The translations under genes and the position numbers were made by a program. The notes beneath the pieces are model-generated. The model was not told where the DNA came from. It saw only the letters and a list, made by a program, of their open reading frames with translations, and made no database searches. A stretch of 19,000 nucleotides of DNA from NCBI GenBank assembly GCA_009760855.2, contig WPIO01000030.1, forward strand, positions 961,001 through 980,000. Direction: 5' to 3'. Below, in pieces: positions 11,801 to 19,000 of this stretch (positions are counted from its first letter, which is position 1; each line of letters begins with the position of its first letter). The DNA comes from Cristatella mucedo (taxonomy: Eukaryota; Bryozoa; Phylactolaemata; Cristatellidae).

Positions 11801-14800
11801 ACAGTAGCAGTGGCTTAAAAAAAAATGCCACCACTGACAGCTGGCCCCAGGTTTTTCTTGCGCTAACGATGCGACAACAGACACCCGACAAAGCCAGCAT
11901 CAGAGCCGAATTATCCGCACGATGAGTGCATCAATGACCGATGCAGAGGCTGCCCGAGCGAGCATGAGCCTGCTGCGGCACGAACACCCTGCACTCTAGA
12001 ATTCTCAGACCACCCGCGGCAACGAAAAAAGCGAGGGCAGCTACAGAGCTCGCCGAGGAGCTAGCAAAAGCGGCTCGAGGGGCCTCGGTGGATGGGAGGG
12101 GCCGAGGAGAGATGAATGGGAGACAAGGCCACAGGCTGCCCTATATGTTGCTGCTCGGCACTGGGCCGAGGAGAGCATTTCAATGGCGCTCTGCCGGGCT
12201 CGGGGCTGCTGCGCAGACCTCGGTGTTGTGCAGCCCTTTGCACCGGAAGGGTTCACAGCATGACTCGCTGTGTCGAGGGCCGAAACACACGGGGAGGCGA
12301 CCACTGCTCCCTGCTGGCCGCGAGGCGGATGCGGCGGTGCTCCGGGGCCTTCCGCAGCACCAGGCTCACGCACGAGCATCTCCTCACTCGAGCTCAATGG
12401 CCGGCGGTCGACGATCGCTCGAGCGATCGTTAGGTGGAGAGGGGCTTCGCTGCCGTTGCCAAAAATTATGCATGCTGACACTGTGCATGCTGCCACTAAC
12501 CATATTTGCATACTGACCCTGTCCATGTCACCTCTAACCATTTTACGCTTGAGTCATTGTTCATTAAGCATGCTACCATTAACCATTCGATCATGCATCT
12601 ATTGCAGCAAACGCTAAGTGCCTAGAATGATTGAGTTCTCTGAGGGCGCTATTACAAATGTAAAATTATTATTATTCTTAAAACGAGGTGCAGTCAGCTA
12701 GTGAGAGGCCGGACACATTCAAAAGTGTGAAAAGAGGTCATCTGGTGCCAGGATCTTGGCGAGACACTGGATCCGGGTGCCACCGCTTGCAGAGCAGCAA
12801 GCCGAGTCCACGGCTGGCCAATCCCGGTGGGCACCTCACATTCATCTCAGAAACGCCAGCTCACAGCAATGAAGGTGCTTGCATTACATCATGTAAAGTA
12901 TAGGTTGGCTGATTCAACAGCCTCACTTACAGAGAGACAGAAGAGCACTTTTGGCTATCGCCCTACTGCAGTGGTGAACAGAGGTTTACTGCTTCACGAC
13001 TTGAACCAAGGACATTGGTCGTAAAGCGCAGCACCTAATCCCCAAGGCTAAGGGCCAATGCACCATAGTACAACTATGACCGAACACTAATATAACACCA
13101 ATTTCACATGGCAGAAGATCAAGAGATCAACCAACTGATTAGCCTGCCCACCTTAAAAGAAAGGTAATCACTCACCAATAATCAGATCATAGAACTAATA
13201 ATAATAATAGCACAGAACTAATAATAGCACAGCTGCAGCAGCAGTAGACCCAAGAAAACGCATTGAGGCATCTAGAGATGTGGTCGTCCCATAGCCTAAC
13301 ATTATAAAAACTAGCCGGTCTGAGAATTCACAACATCAAATGACAGAAGATGAACAAAAAACGGCAGGCCGGTGCACATACAAACCAAACCGAGCAAGAA
13401 ACACATTTTCACGATCCTCAGTCTGGCTTACAGCTCACTTAACTCGCTTTCATCAGCCTACCTTTCCAACCTCTTTGCTGTCATACAGCGCTCTCGCATC
13501 CCCTTTTCTCAAGTAATCTATCCCCACATAGTCATATAGTCCTTTCATTTAGTCATCTATCTCAAGTCATCAATCTCAAGTCGTCCTCTGGTCATCACGG
13601 CACACCAAAACTGAAATCTTTTTGGGATCTAGTTTTCAGCTCCTGTGCACCAAAAATCTAGAACTCGCCTTCGGGTAGGATCACCACCTAAAAAGACCTT
13701 GCTTATTTAAGTCTCAGCTCAAACCCCATCTATTTCGGCCAGTTATCCTTTCGCCCAAGTGAATGTCTTTTTTGCTTCGTTGTGATTTGCGTTCATACCT
13801 ACACATTATTCAGAGCATTTTAGTGGCCAGATGTTTTGTGAGGTCGTGAGCCTCTTCCGTCATTCTATTTGCATGTTAGCCTATGATTCTTTCTTGGTTT
13901 CCCACGCTTGATACTGTGATTGTCACTAGCCATTGGCTATTATTTCTCTTGCACAAAGTTTTAAAGCGCCTGGATAGAGGTTAAGCTCTTTTGGGGCTCC
14001 AAAAACGACGTATTGTTTTTACTTTTATAATTGATGCAGCAGCAAACCAGCAGGTAGAATCAAAGGGCTCGTTAAGGGTGTACATGCCCTCAAGAGTAGC
14101 ACTGTAATACATAATGCAGCAGCAGCAGACCTCAGCCGTTCCAACTGAATAGGCATTGTCGCGCAAGCAGACAACATCCTAAGCATAAGGTCATCACCAG
14201 TCTATCCACTGGCACTGTTGCCAAGCAATGACCCGAAAGGGTAGTTCAGCTGACGGCAGCCACGGGTATGACAATGCCTATCGTGCATTCCCTACGTGGT
14301 GGTTGCAACCGCTCAGTACCCTCTCCCATTGTCGGGTCACTAAAGTAGCTGAACATTCTGGATGACATAAATAATATACACAAACCTGCTGACTCTAGAA
14401 ACATTACCGACAACGCTATCTCAAGGACGATCAGACAGCCTCCACGTCCAGTATTCTACAATCCACCATCAAAATAAACAAGAAAAAAATCATGGCAAAC
14501 GAGAAGTTAAAGTTTACCTTAGCTGACAGTACCTTAGCTGATGCTGCTGATGATGTAGCTGCTGATGATGAGGTAGATGCTGCCGGATGCCTGTTTCTCT
14601 TAACTCCTTTTGAGGATGGTGCAAAGCTAACATCCTTTTGGACACTGGCTCCATCGTTACCAGCATGACCTGCTGGCACTGATCCTGTCGCAAAGTCATC
14701 CGTCATAGTCCTGTCCGACATCTGATCGGCAGAGGCAGCTGAAGATTGCTGCTGGTCAAATGCAGAACTATCACTGCAGTAGCTGTCCAACGAAGCATCG

Positions 14801-16026
14801 GCAACGTCAGCGTCTAGCTGGGCACCTGATGCAGCCGGGATGCGGCGAACAACAGATGGCTTACGCCTAAAACGTTAATACACATCCTCGATCACTCTGT
14901 CAAACCGAAAAGTAGTGAATGAAAGCTAATCGAAAACAGCCTCAAGGCAGCCCTGCTTGTATAGTCAGTGCCAAAAATACAAGCAGCATAAAAGACACAT
15001 TCAACTGTAGGTACAGCTAAGAATTAACCGAATCCCGGAATTTCATGTGTAAACTGTGGTTTTGTTTATGCTTACCCCAGCCTACGACTGTACCACGCCT
15101 AAATGTTGCTGTCTGCCTATACTGGGCTGGAGGGCCCTCCGACTACCTACTAACCAATTGGAACAGCTAGGCGTAAGCAACAGCGCTAACGAATCAGAGC
15201 GCAGCGTTCCGGTACGGCAGACGGCAGACGACAGACGTGCCAGTTAGGATGAAAGTCTGCAGGATGTGAGTGGCACTTATAATAATAATAATAATAATTC
15301 ACTTGATAAAGCGCCCTCAGAGAACTTAATCTCTCTCTAGGCACTTCCCCCGGCTCGGTGCGTAGTCAAACAAACTGGTGGTGTTGCTCGCCGGCTGGTG
15401 TTTTGTGCATTGCGCGACGGCAACCAAACTGCATAAAAAATCAGCTAGTCTGCCTAGCACATTGGCTGCCAGGCTGACATTAAGGTGAGTCGGAATCGGC
15501 TGTTGCAAAACCAGAATCCTGCTCCTTTCTGCCAGAAGAACCGAGTGTGCTGCTACTTGCTCAGCAAGGCAAACGCATACGCAACCAAAAGCTGGATGCA
15601 ATGGATGTAATGGAGGAACACGTGTTTAGGCACACGGAATCGTGGTCGTAAGGGATAAGTTCTGAACATTTACAAAGCGAGAGTTGCGCCTCCGGATTAA
15701 GAAAAGATTTAAACAGAGTACTTGTAAAATAAGACAAACACTAACGTCACATCGACTCGTGAGACAGCATGAAAGTACCTGCTGCTTCCTGTAGGTTCGT
15801 CCATGCTGCTGCCCTGGGTAGGTTTATCCGTAGTCGAGGGGGAACATGTGGCTGCATCTGAGCCACCAGCAGCAGCCACATTGGCTCCGATGGATGGCTG
15901 ACCCAGGTTATCGTGCCTATAACTGCTGCCCTCGGTAGACGCCAGAGTTCGGTACTGCATCGAATGTACGTGGGGCTCGAAGTCACCATTTTCGAGACCG
16001 TGAAGCATGCGCCGGTGTCTGAGCAC
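5657..16026 (-). CDS. Multi-exon C2H2 zinc-finger protein gene (partial, 5' end beyond window)
   Basis: Seven exons on the minus strand (16026-15779, 14866-14518, 8097-7842, 7520-7272, 7033-6693, 6498-6051, 5877-5657) join through GT-AG introns of 912, 6420, 321, 238, 194 and 173 bp. Their phases match at every junction (2, 0, 1, 1, 0, 1), giving 2112 nt, or 704 codons without a stop. Complete C2H2 fingers have their first Cys at about residues 204, 328, 463, 491, 636 and 664. Residues 4-9 are the tail of a seventh whose Cys half lies upstream. Linkers are long and rich in Ser, Ala, Gly and Pro, with basic patches (KRNRH, SPKRSR, SKRRKV, KKGTRKR) that could act in nuclear import. Only the last two fingers are close together, with a non-canonical linker (STRRPF). 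From the family, a nuclear nucleic-acid-binding regulator is expected. The target is unknown, and further exons could exist in the 6.4-kb intron. I cannot assign an orthologue. Confidence 0.85.
6051..6498 (-). CDS. Zinc-finger gene, exon F (completes one finger, encodes another)
   Basis: It begins VHSIGSRFY. The His closes the exon E finger, and eight residues later a second finger starts: CPLC, 12 residues including KYIGDLNV, then His-x4-His (HVRRVH). These two fingers therefore lie close together. The remaining roughly 120 residues are a linker rich in Ala, Pro, Ser and Glu with two basic patches (SKRRKVG, KKGTRKRLSG) that look like nuclear localisation signals. The donor is TCTA|gtatgt, a strong match leaving phase 1. 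The frame stays open for a further 170 bases past it, but without any finger. Confidence 0.85.
6499..6692 (+). other. Intron with CT run and G-rich tract
   Basis: The 194-bp intron between exons E and F contains a (CT)n run at about 6547-6561 and, at 6625-6655, at least five runs of three or more G on the plus strand (the template strand of the gene). This tract could form a G-quadruplex. Confidence 0.7.
6693..7033 (-). CDS. Zinc-finger gene, exon E (start of split finger)
   Basis: The acceptor is acgttgcag|GAG, after a pyrimidine-rich stretch. Two bases complete a Gly codon, then PGQRADGGAG. The exon carries a basic region (AAKRKH, SPKRSRQP), a Gln/Ala/Ser linker and then CSQC with 12 residues to His (FKRHEK) at the very end. 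The donor is CATGAGAAG|gtatcg, phase 0. The second finger histidine is supplied by exon F (HEK|VH), which independently supports this junction. The unspliced frame hits a stop four codons after the donor. Confidence 0.85.
7272..7520 (-). CDS. Zinc-finger gene, exon D (one C2H2 finger after a Gly/Ser/Asn linker)
   Basis: A pyrimidine-rich acceptor (tctttcctttgcttagcag) precedes the exon. Two bases complete a GAC codon with exon C. It starts DTNSVGTRRD and runs into a repetitive Gly/Ser/Asn stretch, then a finger, CGTC with His-x4-His (HMAEAH), at about residues 328-349. The exon end is less certain than the others. The donor GAG|gtgcct at 7271 leaves phase 1 and matches the acceptor before 7033 exactly. 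The same frame stays open for much longer, but only the spliced version reaches the next finger in frame. Confidence 0.7.
7842..8097 (-). CDS. Zinc-finger gene, exon C (one C2H2 finger)
   Basis: The acceptor is gtgactgtag|GAG, phase 0. It opens with ELLK followed by a complete finger, CPEC then 12 residues to His, with His-x3-His (HVANH). The finger is followed by a Ser/Arg/Gly-rich linker. The donor is TGTG|gtaagc, close to consensus, and leaves phase 1, which fits exon D. Reading past the donor gives only a short tail before a stop, so splicing is preferred. Confidence 0.85.
8098..10679. other. Large intron, left part: no recognised element
   Basis: AT-rich sequence with frequent stops in all frames. 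Noted features are a G run near 8139, a C run near 9549, a hairpin-capable cttggttg...caaccaag at 9349-9375, and short duplications such as atggcttagacta at about 10041-10067. A weak B-box-like ggtttcagtcc near 10238 lacks a convincing A box. No exon with a zinc-finger motif was seen. Confidence 0.5.
10680..11064 (+). mobile_element. LINE 3' end, copy a, with (ATT)n tail
   Basis: The plus strand reads NIFKKKLKAPLF, the 'FK..LK.HLF' end of L2/CR1-type reverse transcriptases, followed by a 3' UTR. The UTR (gctgccactaac, ctgaccctgtgcatgtcacc) matches a second copy at 12465-12680. It ends with taaagcacctagatagagat, then a ctctgacggctcttt segment, and an imperfect (ATT)n run at 10979-11064. The copy is 5' truncated. 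Confidence 0.8.
11065..12000. other. Large intron, middle part: no recognised element
   Basis: Only short open frames and no motif or repeat match. The GC content rises towards 12000. Confidence 0.45.
12001..12464. other. CpG-rich block inside the large intron, with a perfect palindrome
   Basis: About 430 bp is visibly richer in G, C and CpG than its flanks. Long open frames on both strands (for example minus 12541-12041) follow from the composition and show no domain. At 12411-12430 there is a perfect 20-bp palindrome (acgatcgctcgagcgatcgt). It could be an internal promoter, an unrecognised exon or an old insertion next to the LINE tail that follows. None of these is proven. Confidence 0.5.
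12465..12680 (+). mobile_element. LINE 3' end, copy b, with short ATT tail
   Basis: It shares its 3' UTR with copy a: gctgccactaaccatatttg, ctgaccctgtccatgtcacc, cattcgatcatg. The terminal segment is ctaagtgcctagaatgattg and ttctctgagggcgctatta, closing with ATT repeats at 12665-12679. No coding sequence is retained. Confidence 0.75.
12905..13066 (-). repeat. tRNA-derived SINE, family 1, copy 2
   Basis: The minus strand shows an A-box-like ttagccttggggattaggtg, a B-box-like ggttcaagtcg, the family body (ctcttctgtctct) and the terminal ggctgttgaatcagcc hairpin. It is more diverged in its tRNA head than the other two copies, so it is either older or a subfamily. Confidence 0.7.
13067..13429. 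other. Unassigned intronic sequence
   Basis: It contains a duplicated agaactaataatagcacag-type unit at about 13190-13233, with AAT repeats. Nothing else was recognised. Confidence 0.45.
13430..14020 (+). pseudogene. LINE 3' end, copy c, with reverse transcriptase remnants
   Basis: In shifting frames the plus strand shows AYLSNLFAV near 13457, SCAPKI then a stop in place of Trp and NS near 13640, and FKSQLKPHLFRP at 13706-13741. Together these are the conserved C-terminal landmarks of L2/CR1-type reverse transcriptase (GLAPAYLSNL, APKxWNSLP, FKxxLKTHLF) in the right order. A 3' UTR follows, and the family terminal signature appears at about 13957-14005: aaagcgcctggatagaggtt then agctcttttggggctcc. 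Frameshifts and stops make it non-functional. Confidence 0.8.
14021..14430. other. Intron sequence near exon B: no recognised element
   Basis: It holds a short CAG run near 14118 and crossed short inverted matches between 14230 and 14355. Neither forms a clear structure or matches a known element. Confidence 0.4.
14518..14866 (-). CDS. Zinc-finger gene, exon B (Ser/Ala/Asp-rich linker)
   Basis: The acceptor is taacgttttag|G. One base completes the codon left by exon A, giving Arg, followed by KPSVVRRIP. The exon encodes about 116 residues with no fingers. It has an acidic/Ser stretch (DADVADASLDSYCSDSS), Gln and Ser/Ala runs, a basic KGVKRNRH patch and a terminal Ser/Ala tract. This composition suggests a disordered spacer, possibly regulatory. 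The 3' end has two donors 15 nt apart with the same AGCTAAG|gta context (AAG|gtactg ending at 14533 and AAG|gtaaac ending at 14518). Both are phase 0, so either keeps the frame and the choice adds or drops five residues. I use the downstream one because its gtaaac is the better donor. Joining directly to exon C is inferred: a phase 0-0 exon in the large intron cannot be excluded. Confidence 0.75.
14867..15276. other. Intron A-B, distal part: no recognised element
   Basis: Unremarkable sequence with no motif recognised, up to the AAT run of the reversed LINE tail. Confidence 0.4.
15277..15349 (-). mobile_element. LINE 3' tail, copy d (reversed, very short)
   Basis: The minus strand reads gaagtgcctagagagagatt then ttctctgagggcgctttatc, followed by (ATT)n corresponding to plus 15277-15299. 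This is the same terminal signature as copies a-c, but only about 70 bp remain, so the insertion was heavily 5' truncated. It lies in the intron between exons A and B, in the same orientation as the gene. Confidence 0.75.
15350..15778. other. Intron A-B, proximal part: no recognised element
   Basis: An open minus-strand frame (15601-15326) has no recognisable domain and extends into the LINE tail, so it is not treated as an exon. Confidence 0.4.
15779..16026 (-). CDS. Zinc-finger gene, exon A (half finger)
   Basis: The exon follows a T-rich acceptor (tttttttatgctgtag) and opens in phase 0 with VLRHRRMLHG. His-x4-His is the distal half of a C2H2 finger. The Cys pair must be in the preceding exon, nine residues before its end. 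I searched the minus strand from 16027 to 19000 for a Cys-x2-Cys pair at that distance from a donor and found none, so that exon is probably beyond the window. The rest of the exon is a Ser/Thr/Ala/Gly-rich linker with no recognised domain. The donor is AG|gtactt, in phase 2. Confidence 0.75.
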
Positions 16027-16028
16027 CT

Positions 16029-16629
16029 ACAGCATAAAAAAAGATGTGTAGCAGCAATTTGTCAGTGGCAAACCACCCCCACACATCATTTATGCTCAGT
16101 CAGAGCTGATACGGACCCTGGCTGAATATGAACCAACACCAGCGGTGCCATCCTTTTTATCTAAGCTAGGCTATTACACTGCAAAAAACGAGTCTATCGT
16201 TACGAAACGCTGTATCATGTGACGGCGTACGAAGTGTTCCTATAAAAGTTGTGAAACGGAGTAGCTGATTGCTGTACAGCACTGCATCGTGCCGATGGGG
16301 CCCCCTAAGGGCAAATGCACTGGAAAAAATAATTAGACAAAATCAGATGCTCCATAGCCTTCTAGGCTTTAGCATATGTGTTTCTTAGAATGTGATTTTA
16401 GTTTTATTTTTGCAAGACGGAAAGTGAGGTCTTCTGTCGCCCGTATGCCAGTGAAAGAATGTTGTGTAAACTAGTTTAAGGGTTTGCAACATCGAACCTA
16501 GATTAATGCAATACCTTTCATTAAGGATACACGGCATGTGCTTTTTTGATCGGCTGCTACTGGGACAATACTAAGCAGCTCTAATGGTCTAGCATCATCG
16601 ACGTAGCTGCCATATAATATAATATAACA
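16029..16629. other. Upstream intron of the zinc-finger gene: no recognised element
   Basis: AT-rich sequence with a short TATAA-type run near 16613-16626. No Cys-x2-Cys segment correctly placed before a donor was found on the minus strand. Confidence 0.45.
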
Positions 16630-16860
16630 GCACCACTTCTTCCTGAGCTTCACTGGTCGCCCATAGAATTGACTTCAAGATCATACCTCTGGCCAACGGA
16701 TGGCTTATCTCGCTTTCACTAACCTGTCTATCCGATCTCTTAGCTTTACGCCCCAAGTGTGCTCGTACAACAACCTCTCCACGGCTTCAGTTATCTCGCG
16801 ATTCCTTCGGGTCCTATAAATCACTGCAATCCAACTGTCATTTCCAAAATAAGCTGTTTC
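16630..16860 (+). pseudogene. LINE reverse transcriptase C-terminal scrap
   Basis: The plus strand reads LPELHWSPIELTSRSY, corresponding to the 'LHWLPV..RI.FK' block, then after a shift LRPKCARTTTSPRLQLSRDS, resembling the segment that follows. It is short, frame-broken and lacks the terminal signature of copies a-d. Confidence 0.6.
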
Positions 16861-16882
16861 ATTTAGTCTTAATAAAAAAAAC

Positions 16883-17047
16883 TAGCTGATATAACAGCCT
16901 CTTTTTGTATAGCAGCAGAAGAGACTTAAATGCTATCACCACCGCTTGCAGTGGCAATAAAGGATTGCCCACAACAGGATTGGAACCCACGACCTCGTGG
17001 CCAAGGTCGTGAAGAGCAACCGTCTTACCTAGTGTGCCATCACGGCT
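16883..17047 (-). repeat. tRNA-derived SINE, family 1, copy 3
   Basis: The minus strand starts gccgtgatggcacactaggt, identical to copy 1, followed by the A-box region taagacggttgctcttcacg and a good B box, ggttccaatcc. The body (gtggtgatagcat, ctcttctgctgct) leads to a terminal ggctgttatatcagc hairpin and a T-rich run. Copies 1 and 3 are clearly close relatives. Confidence 0.87.
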
Positions 17048-17472
<425 letters not shown>

Positions 17473-17502
17473 AATGAAGAGACCTAAATGTGAGTGACAG
17501 AG

Positions 17503-17636
17503 AGTTGAGGTTTGGCGCAGTGGTTAAGGTGCTCGCCCCGACCAAGGTCTGGCCGAGGCCGAAGGCTCGAGCCCATATGGCATTTTGTGAAGCGCCTGAA
17601 TAAAAGGTCTCATAGGGCGCACACATACACACACAC
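17503..17636 (+). repeat. tRNA-derived SINE, family 2, with LINE-like 3' tail
   Basis: The plus strand reads gaggtttggcgcagtggtta, with A box tggcgcagtggttaaggtg, and about 40 bases on a B-box-like ggctcgagccc at 17564-17574. The 3' end is gtgaagcgcctgaataaaag then gtctcatagggcgc, followed by CA repeats. That end resembles the terminal signature of LINE copies a-d (aaagcgcctggata... ctctgagggcgct). The tRNA head is unlike that of family 1. The short length (about 130 bp) is usual for a tRNA SINE. Confidence 0.75.
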
Positions 17637-18352
17637 TTGAGTGCAGAAGTATGAGAAGCTGCAAAAGTGGCTGCCGGGAAACAAAAGTTACAAGTCTGGT
17701 ATTTAATATGCTACTGCAAACTGACTTTAAAACATCCCAACAGCCAACAACCTATCTGAGCCACTCCGGCATAGAGCAAACTAAGCTTTTGCATGCATCT
17801 AACTAAGCTTTTGCATGCCTTATCGTCCTCAACACGACCTGCAAATTTGAGAAAAGCAACTCTAAAGATGTGATACCACCCAGCTAAGCTCTGAGCCTTC
17901 AATCCACCTCACCCCAATGACAATCAAAAGGAATGAGGTGTGAAAATTGAATGGGCCATGCCGATAATATAATGGCCATAAACTAAATTCCACTGTAGCA
18001 GAATAAATATTGAAAGTACTTAGCCGCATGCTTAGGCCGGGCACCCATTTTAAAAAGAAAACTATCTCTACGACAGTTCATTGCCAATAGGTACTACAAC
18101 GTTCTGGAGTAGTTCTAAAAAAAAAAAAGTCTTGAATCATGATGCAAGATATTCTCTAGAGTAGCAGTCCCAGACCATGACCTCTGCCAAAAAATCTCCC
18201 CTCTATCTGATCGCAAGATTCTTAGAACTTATATTAGAGCAACGACGCAAGTTAAATTGCCAAAAACTGCAAATTTACTCTCGTCTCCAATTTGATTTTG
18301 CTCCATTCTTCGTGGGTCTGCTGTACTCTAGCGCTAGCCCACTCCAAATGAG
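17637..18352. other. Unassigned sequence
   Basis: It includes a tandem duplication of aactaagcttttgcatgc at about 17779-17818 and a poly-A run at 18118-18129. No gene or element recognised. Confidence 0.45.
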
Positions 18353-18645
18353 CTATTCTTAAAGGCAGAATGAAGATCGAAATGGTCCTGTTGCTTCCCA
18401 GCAAACATGCCAAGTTCATCTAGTCAATGCTTGATAACATCTCTATCAACTAGCTTCCCAGTAGCAGCCTGAATGTTTGGAGCATGAAACCTCGCAGGGG
18501 TGAAATGATGCCTAAAACTTCAGTCTTTATCAGTCAGTCCTGGTGGGTGAAGTGACAGGTATGTGGCAGGGTATCTCTTTGCATTTCCGATGATTCCTGC
18601 CAAGGTTATCTTCTTCAGATTGTACCCCACCAAAGTCTCAGCAAC
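18353..18645 (-). pseudogene. Decayed coding fragment, family not recognised
   Basis: One minus-strand frame stays readable for about 95 codons with only two internal TGA stops. It reads AETLVGYNLKKITLAGIIGN, then KRYPATYLSLHPPGLTDKD, stop, FRHHFTPARFHAPNIQAATG, KLVDRDVIKH, stop, LDELGMFAGKQQDHFDLHSA. The composition is protein-like, but I cannot name the family. It may come from a transposon or a processed host gene. A stop (TGA) precedes it at about 18651 and a TAG ends it near 18341. Confidence 0.35.
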
Positions 18646-18983
18646 TCAAAATAGTACAGCAATTCAACTACGTGGTCTTAGGCATGTCAATTTGCAATAG
18701 CTAAAAGTAAAGACACGATTATAGCCGGTGCACTATTGCTTTCATACTAGTGCACGTGTCAACGTACCTCAAAAAGACAATGCAGTCGTTTTTAAGGGAG
18801 TGTTAAATGGGGAAAACTTTCAATTTTTAAATGAATTTCAGTGATCAAAAATGCTTTATCTTGTTATTTTCTGCTGTACACACAAATTTATAAAAACGTT
18901 ATCGTGAAAGGCATAATGTTAAGTGTGTGCCTTCATTTTAAATGCTTCAGAGTACTATTTCATGGATATGCCTACTAATCCTC
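18646..18983. other. Unassigned AT-rich sequence
   Basis: Nothing recognised. Confidence 0.4.
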
Positions 18984-19000
18984 ATTATAATAATAATAAT
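18984..19000. repeat. (AAT)n run at the window edge
   Basis: A plus-strand AAT repeat. In this window such runs mark LINE 3' ends, so a further minus-strand copy may begin just outside. Confidence 0.6.

Noticed and set aside
12041-12541. 166-codon minus-strand and 142-codon plus-strand open frames
   Set aside because: Both are open because of high GC content, show no domain, and run into the LINE tail sequence. Kept as a CpG-rich block only.
14225-14360. Possible hairpin from gacccg/cgggtc and gttcagct/agctgaac
   Set aside because: The two pairs are crossed, not nested, and too short to support a structure.

Overview
This is nuclear DNA from a multicellular animal. The evidence is a spliced gene with GT-AG introns, C2H2 zinc fingers with animal-type spacing, tRNA-derived SINEs, fragments of L2/CR1-like LINEs, a pogo/Tigger-like DNA transposon and long TG and ATT microsatellites. 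An invertebrate is likely. The sequence alone does not place it more precisely.

The one clear host gene is on the minus strand and covers about 16026 down to 5657. I could assemble seven internal exons: 16026-15779, 14866-14518, 8097-7842, 7520-7272, 7033-6693, 6498-6051 and 5877-5657. Every junction has GT-AG ends and matching phase, and the exons join into 704 open codons. The product carries six complete C2H2 fingers plus the histidine half of a seventh, separated by long low-complexity linkers rich in Ser, Ala, Gly and Pro with basic patches. It is probably a nuclear DNA-binding protein. The first exons lie beyond the right edge. A short candidate last exon (5505-5479) ends in a stop. I cannot give the gene a name.

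Layout by region: 1-730 is a decayed Tigger transposase fused in frame to a LINE reverse transcriptase fragment (minus strand). 730-2160 holds unassigned sequence and further LINE scraps. 2344-2592 is a compound TG microsatellite. 2640-2840 resembles a retrovirus-like (Ty3/Gypsy) integrase zinc-binding segment. 2840-5080 has nothing I can name. 5085-5257 is a tRNA SINE. 5479-8097 is the compact, GC-rich 3' half of the zinc-finger gene. 8098-14517 is a large intron containing two or three LINE 3' ends, a SINE copy and a CpG-rich block with a perfect 20-bp palindrome. 14518-16026 holds the two upstream exons and one reversed LINE tail. 16027-19000 is an intron, or upstream sequence, with a LINE scrap, two SINEs of different families, a TG microsatellite and a decayed unidentified coding stretch.

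The most useful observations are the phase-consistent gene model with two finger-splitting introns, a tandem in-frame donor site, a SINE whose 3' end resembles the local LINE tail, and the Tigger/LINE chimaera. I found no evidence of a new defence or enzymatic system. Most of the rest is repeat-derived or unassigned.
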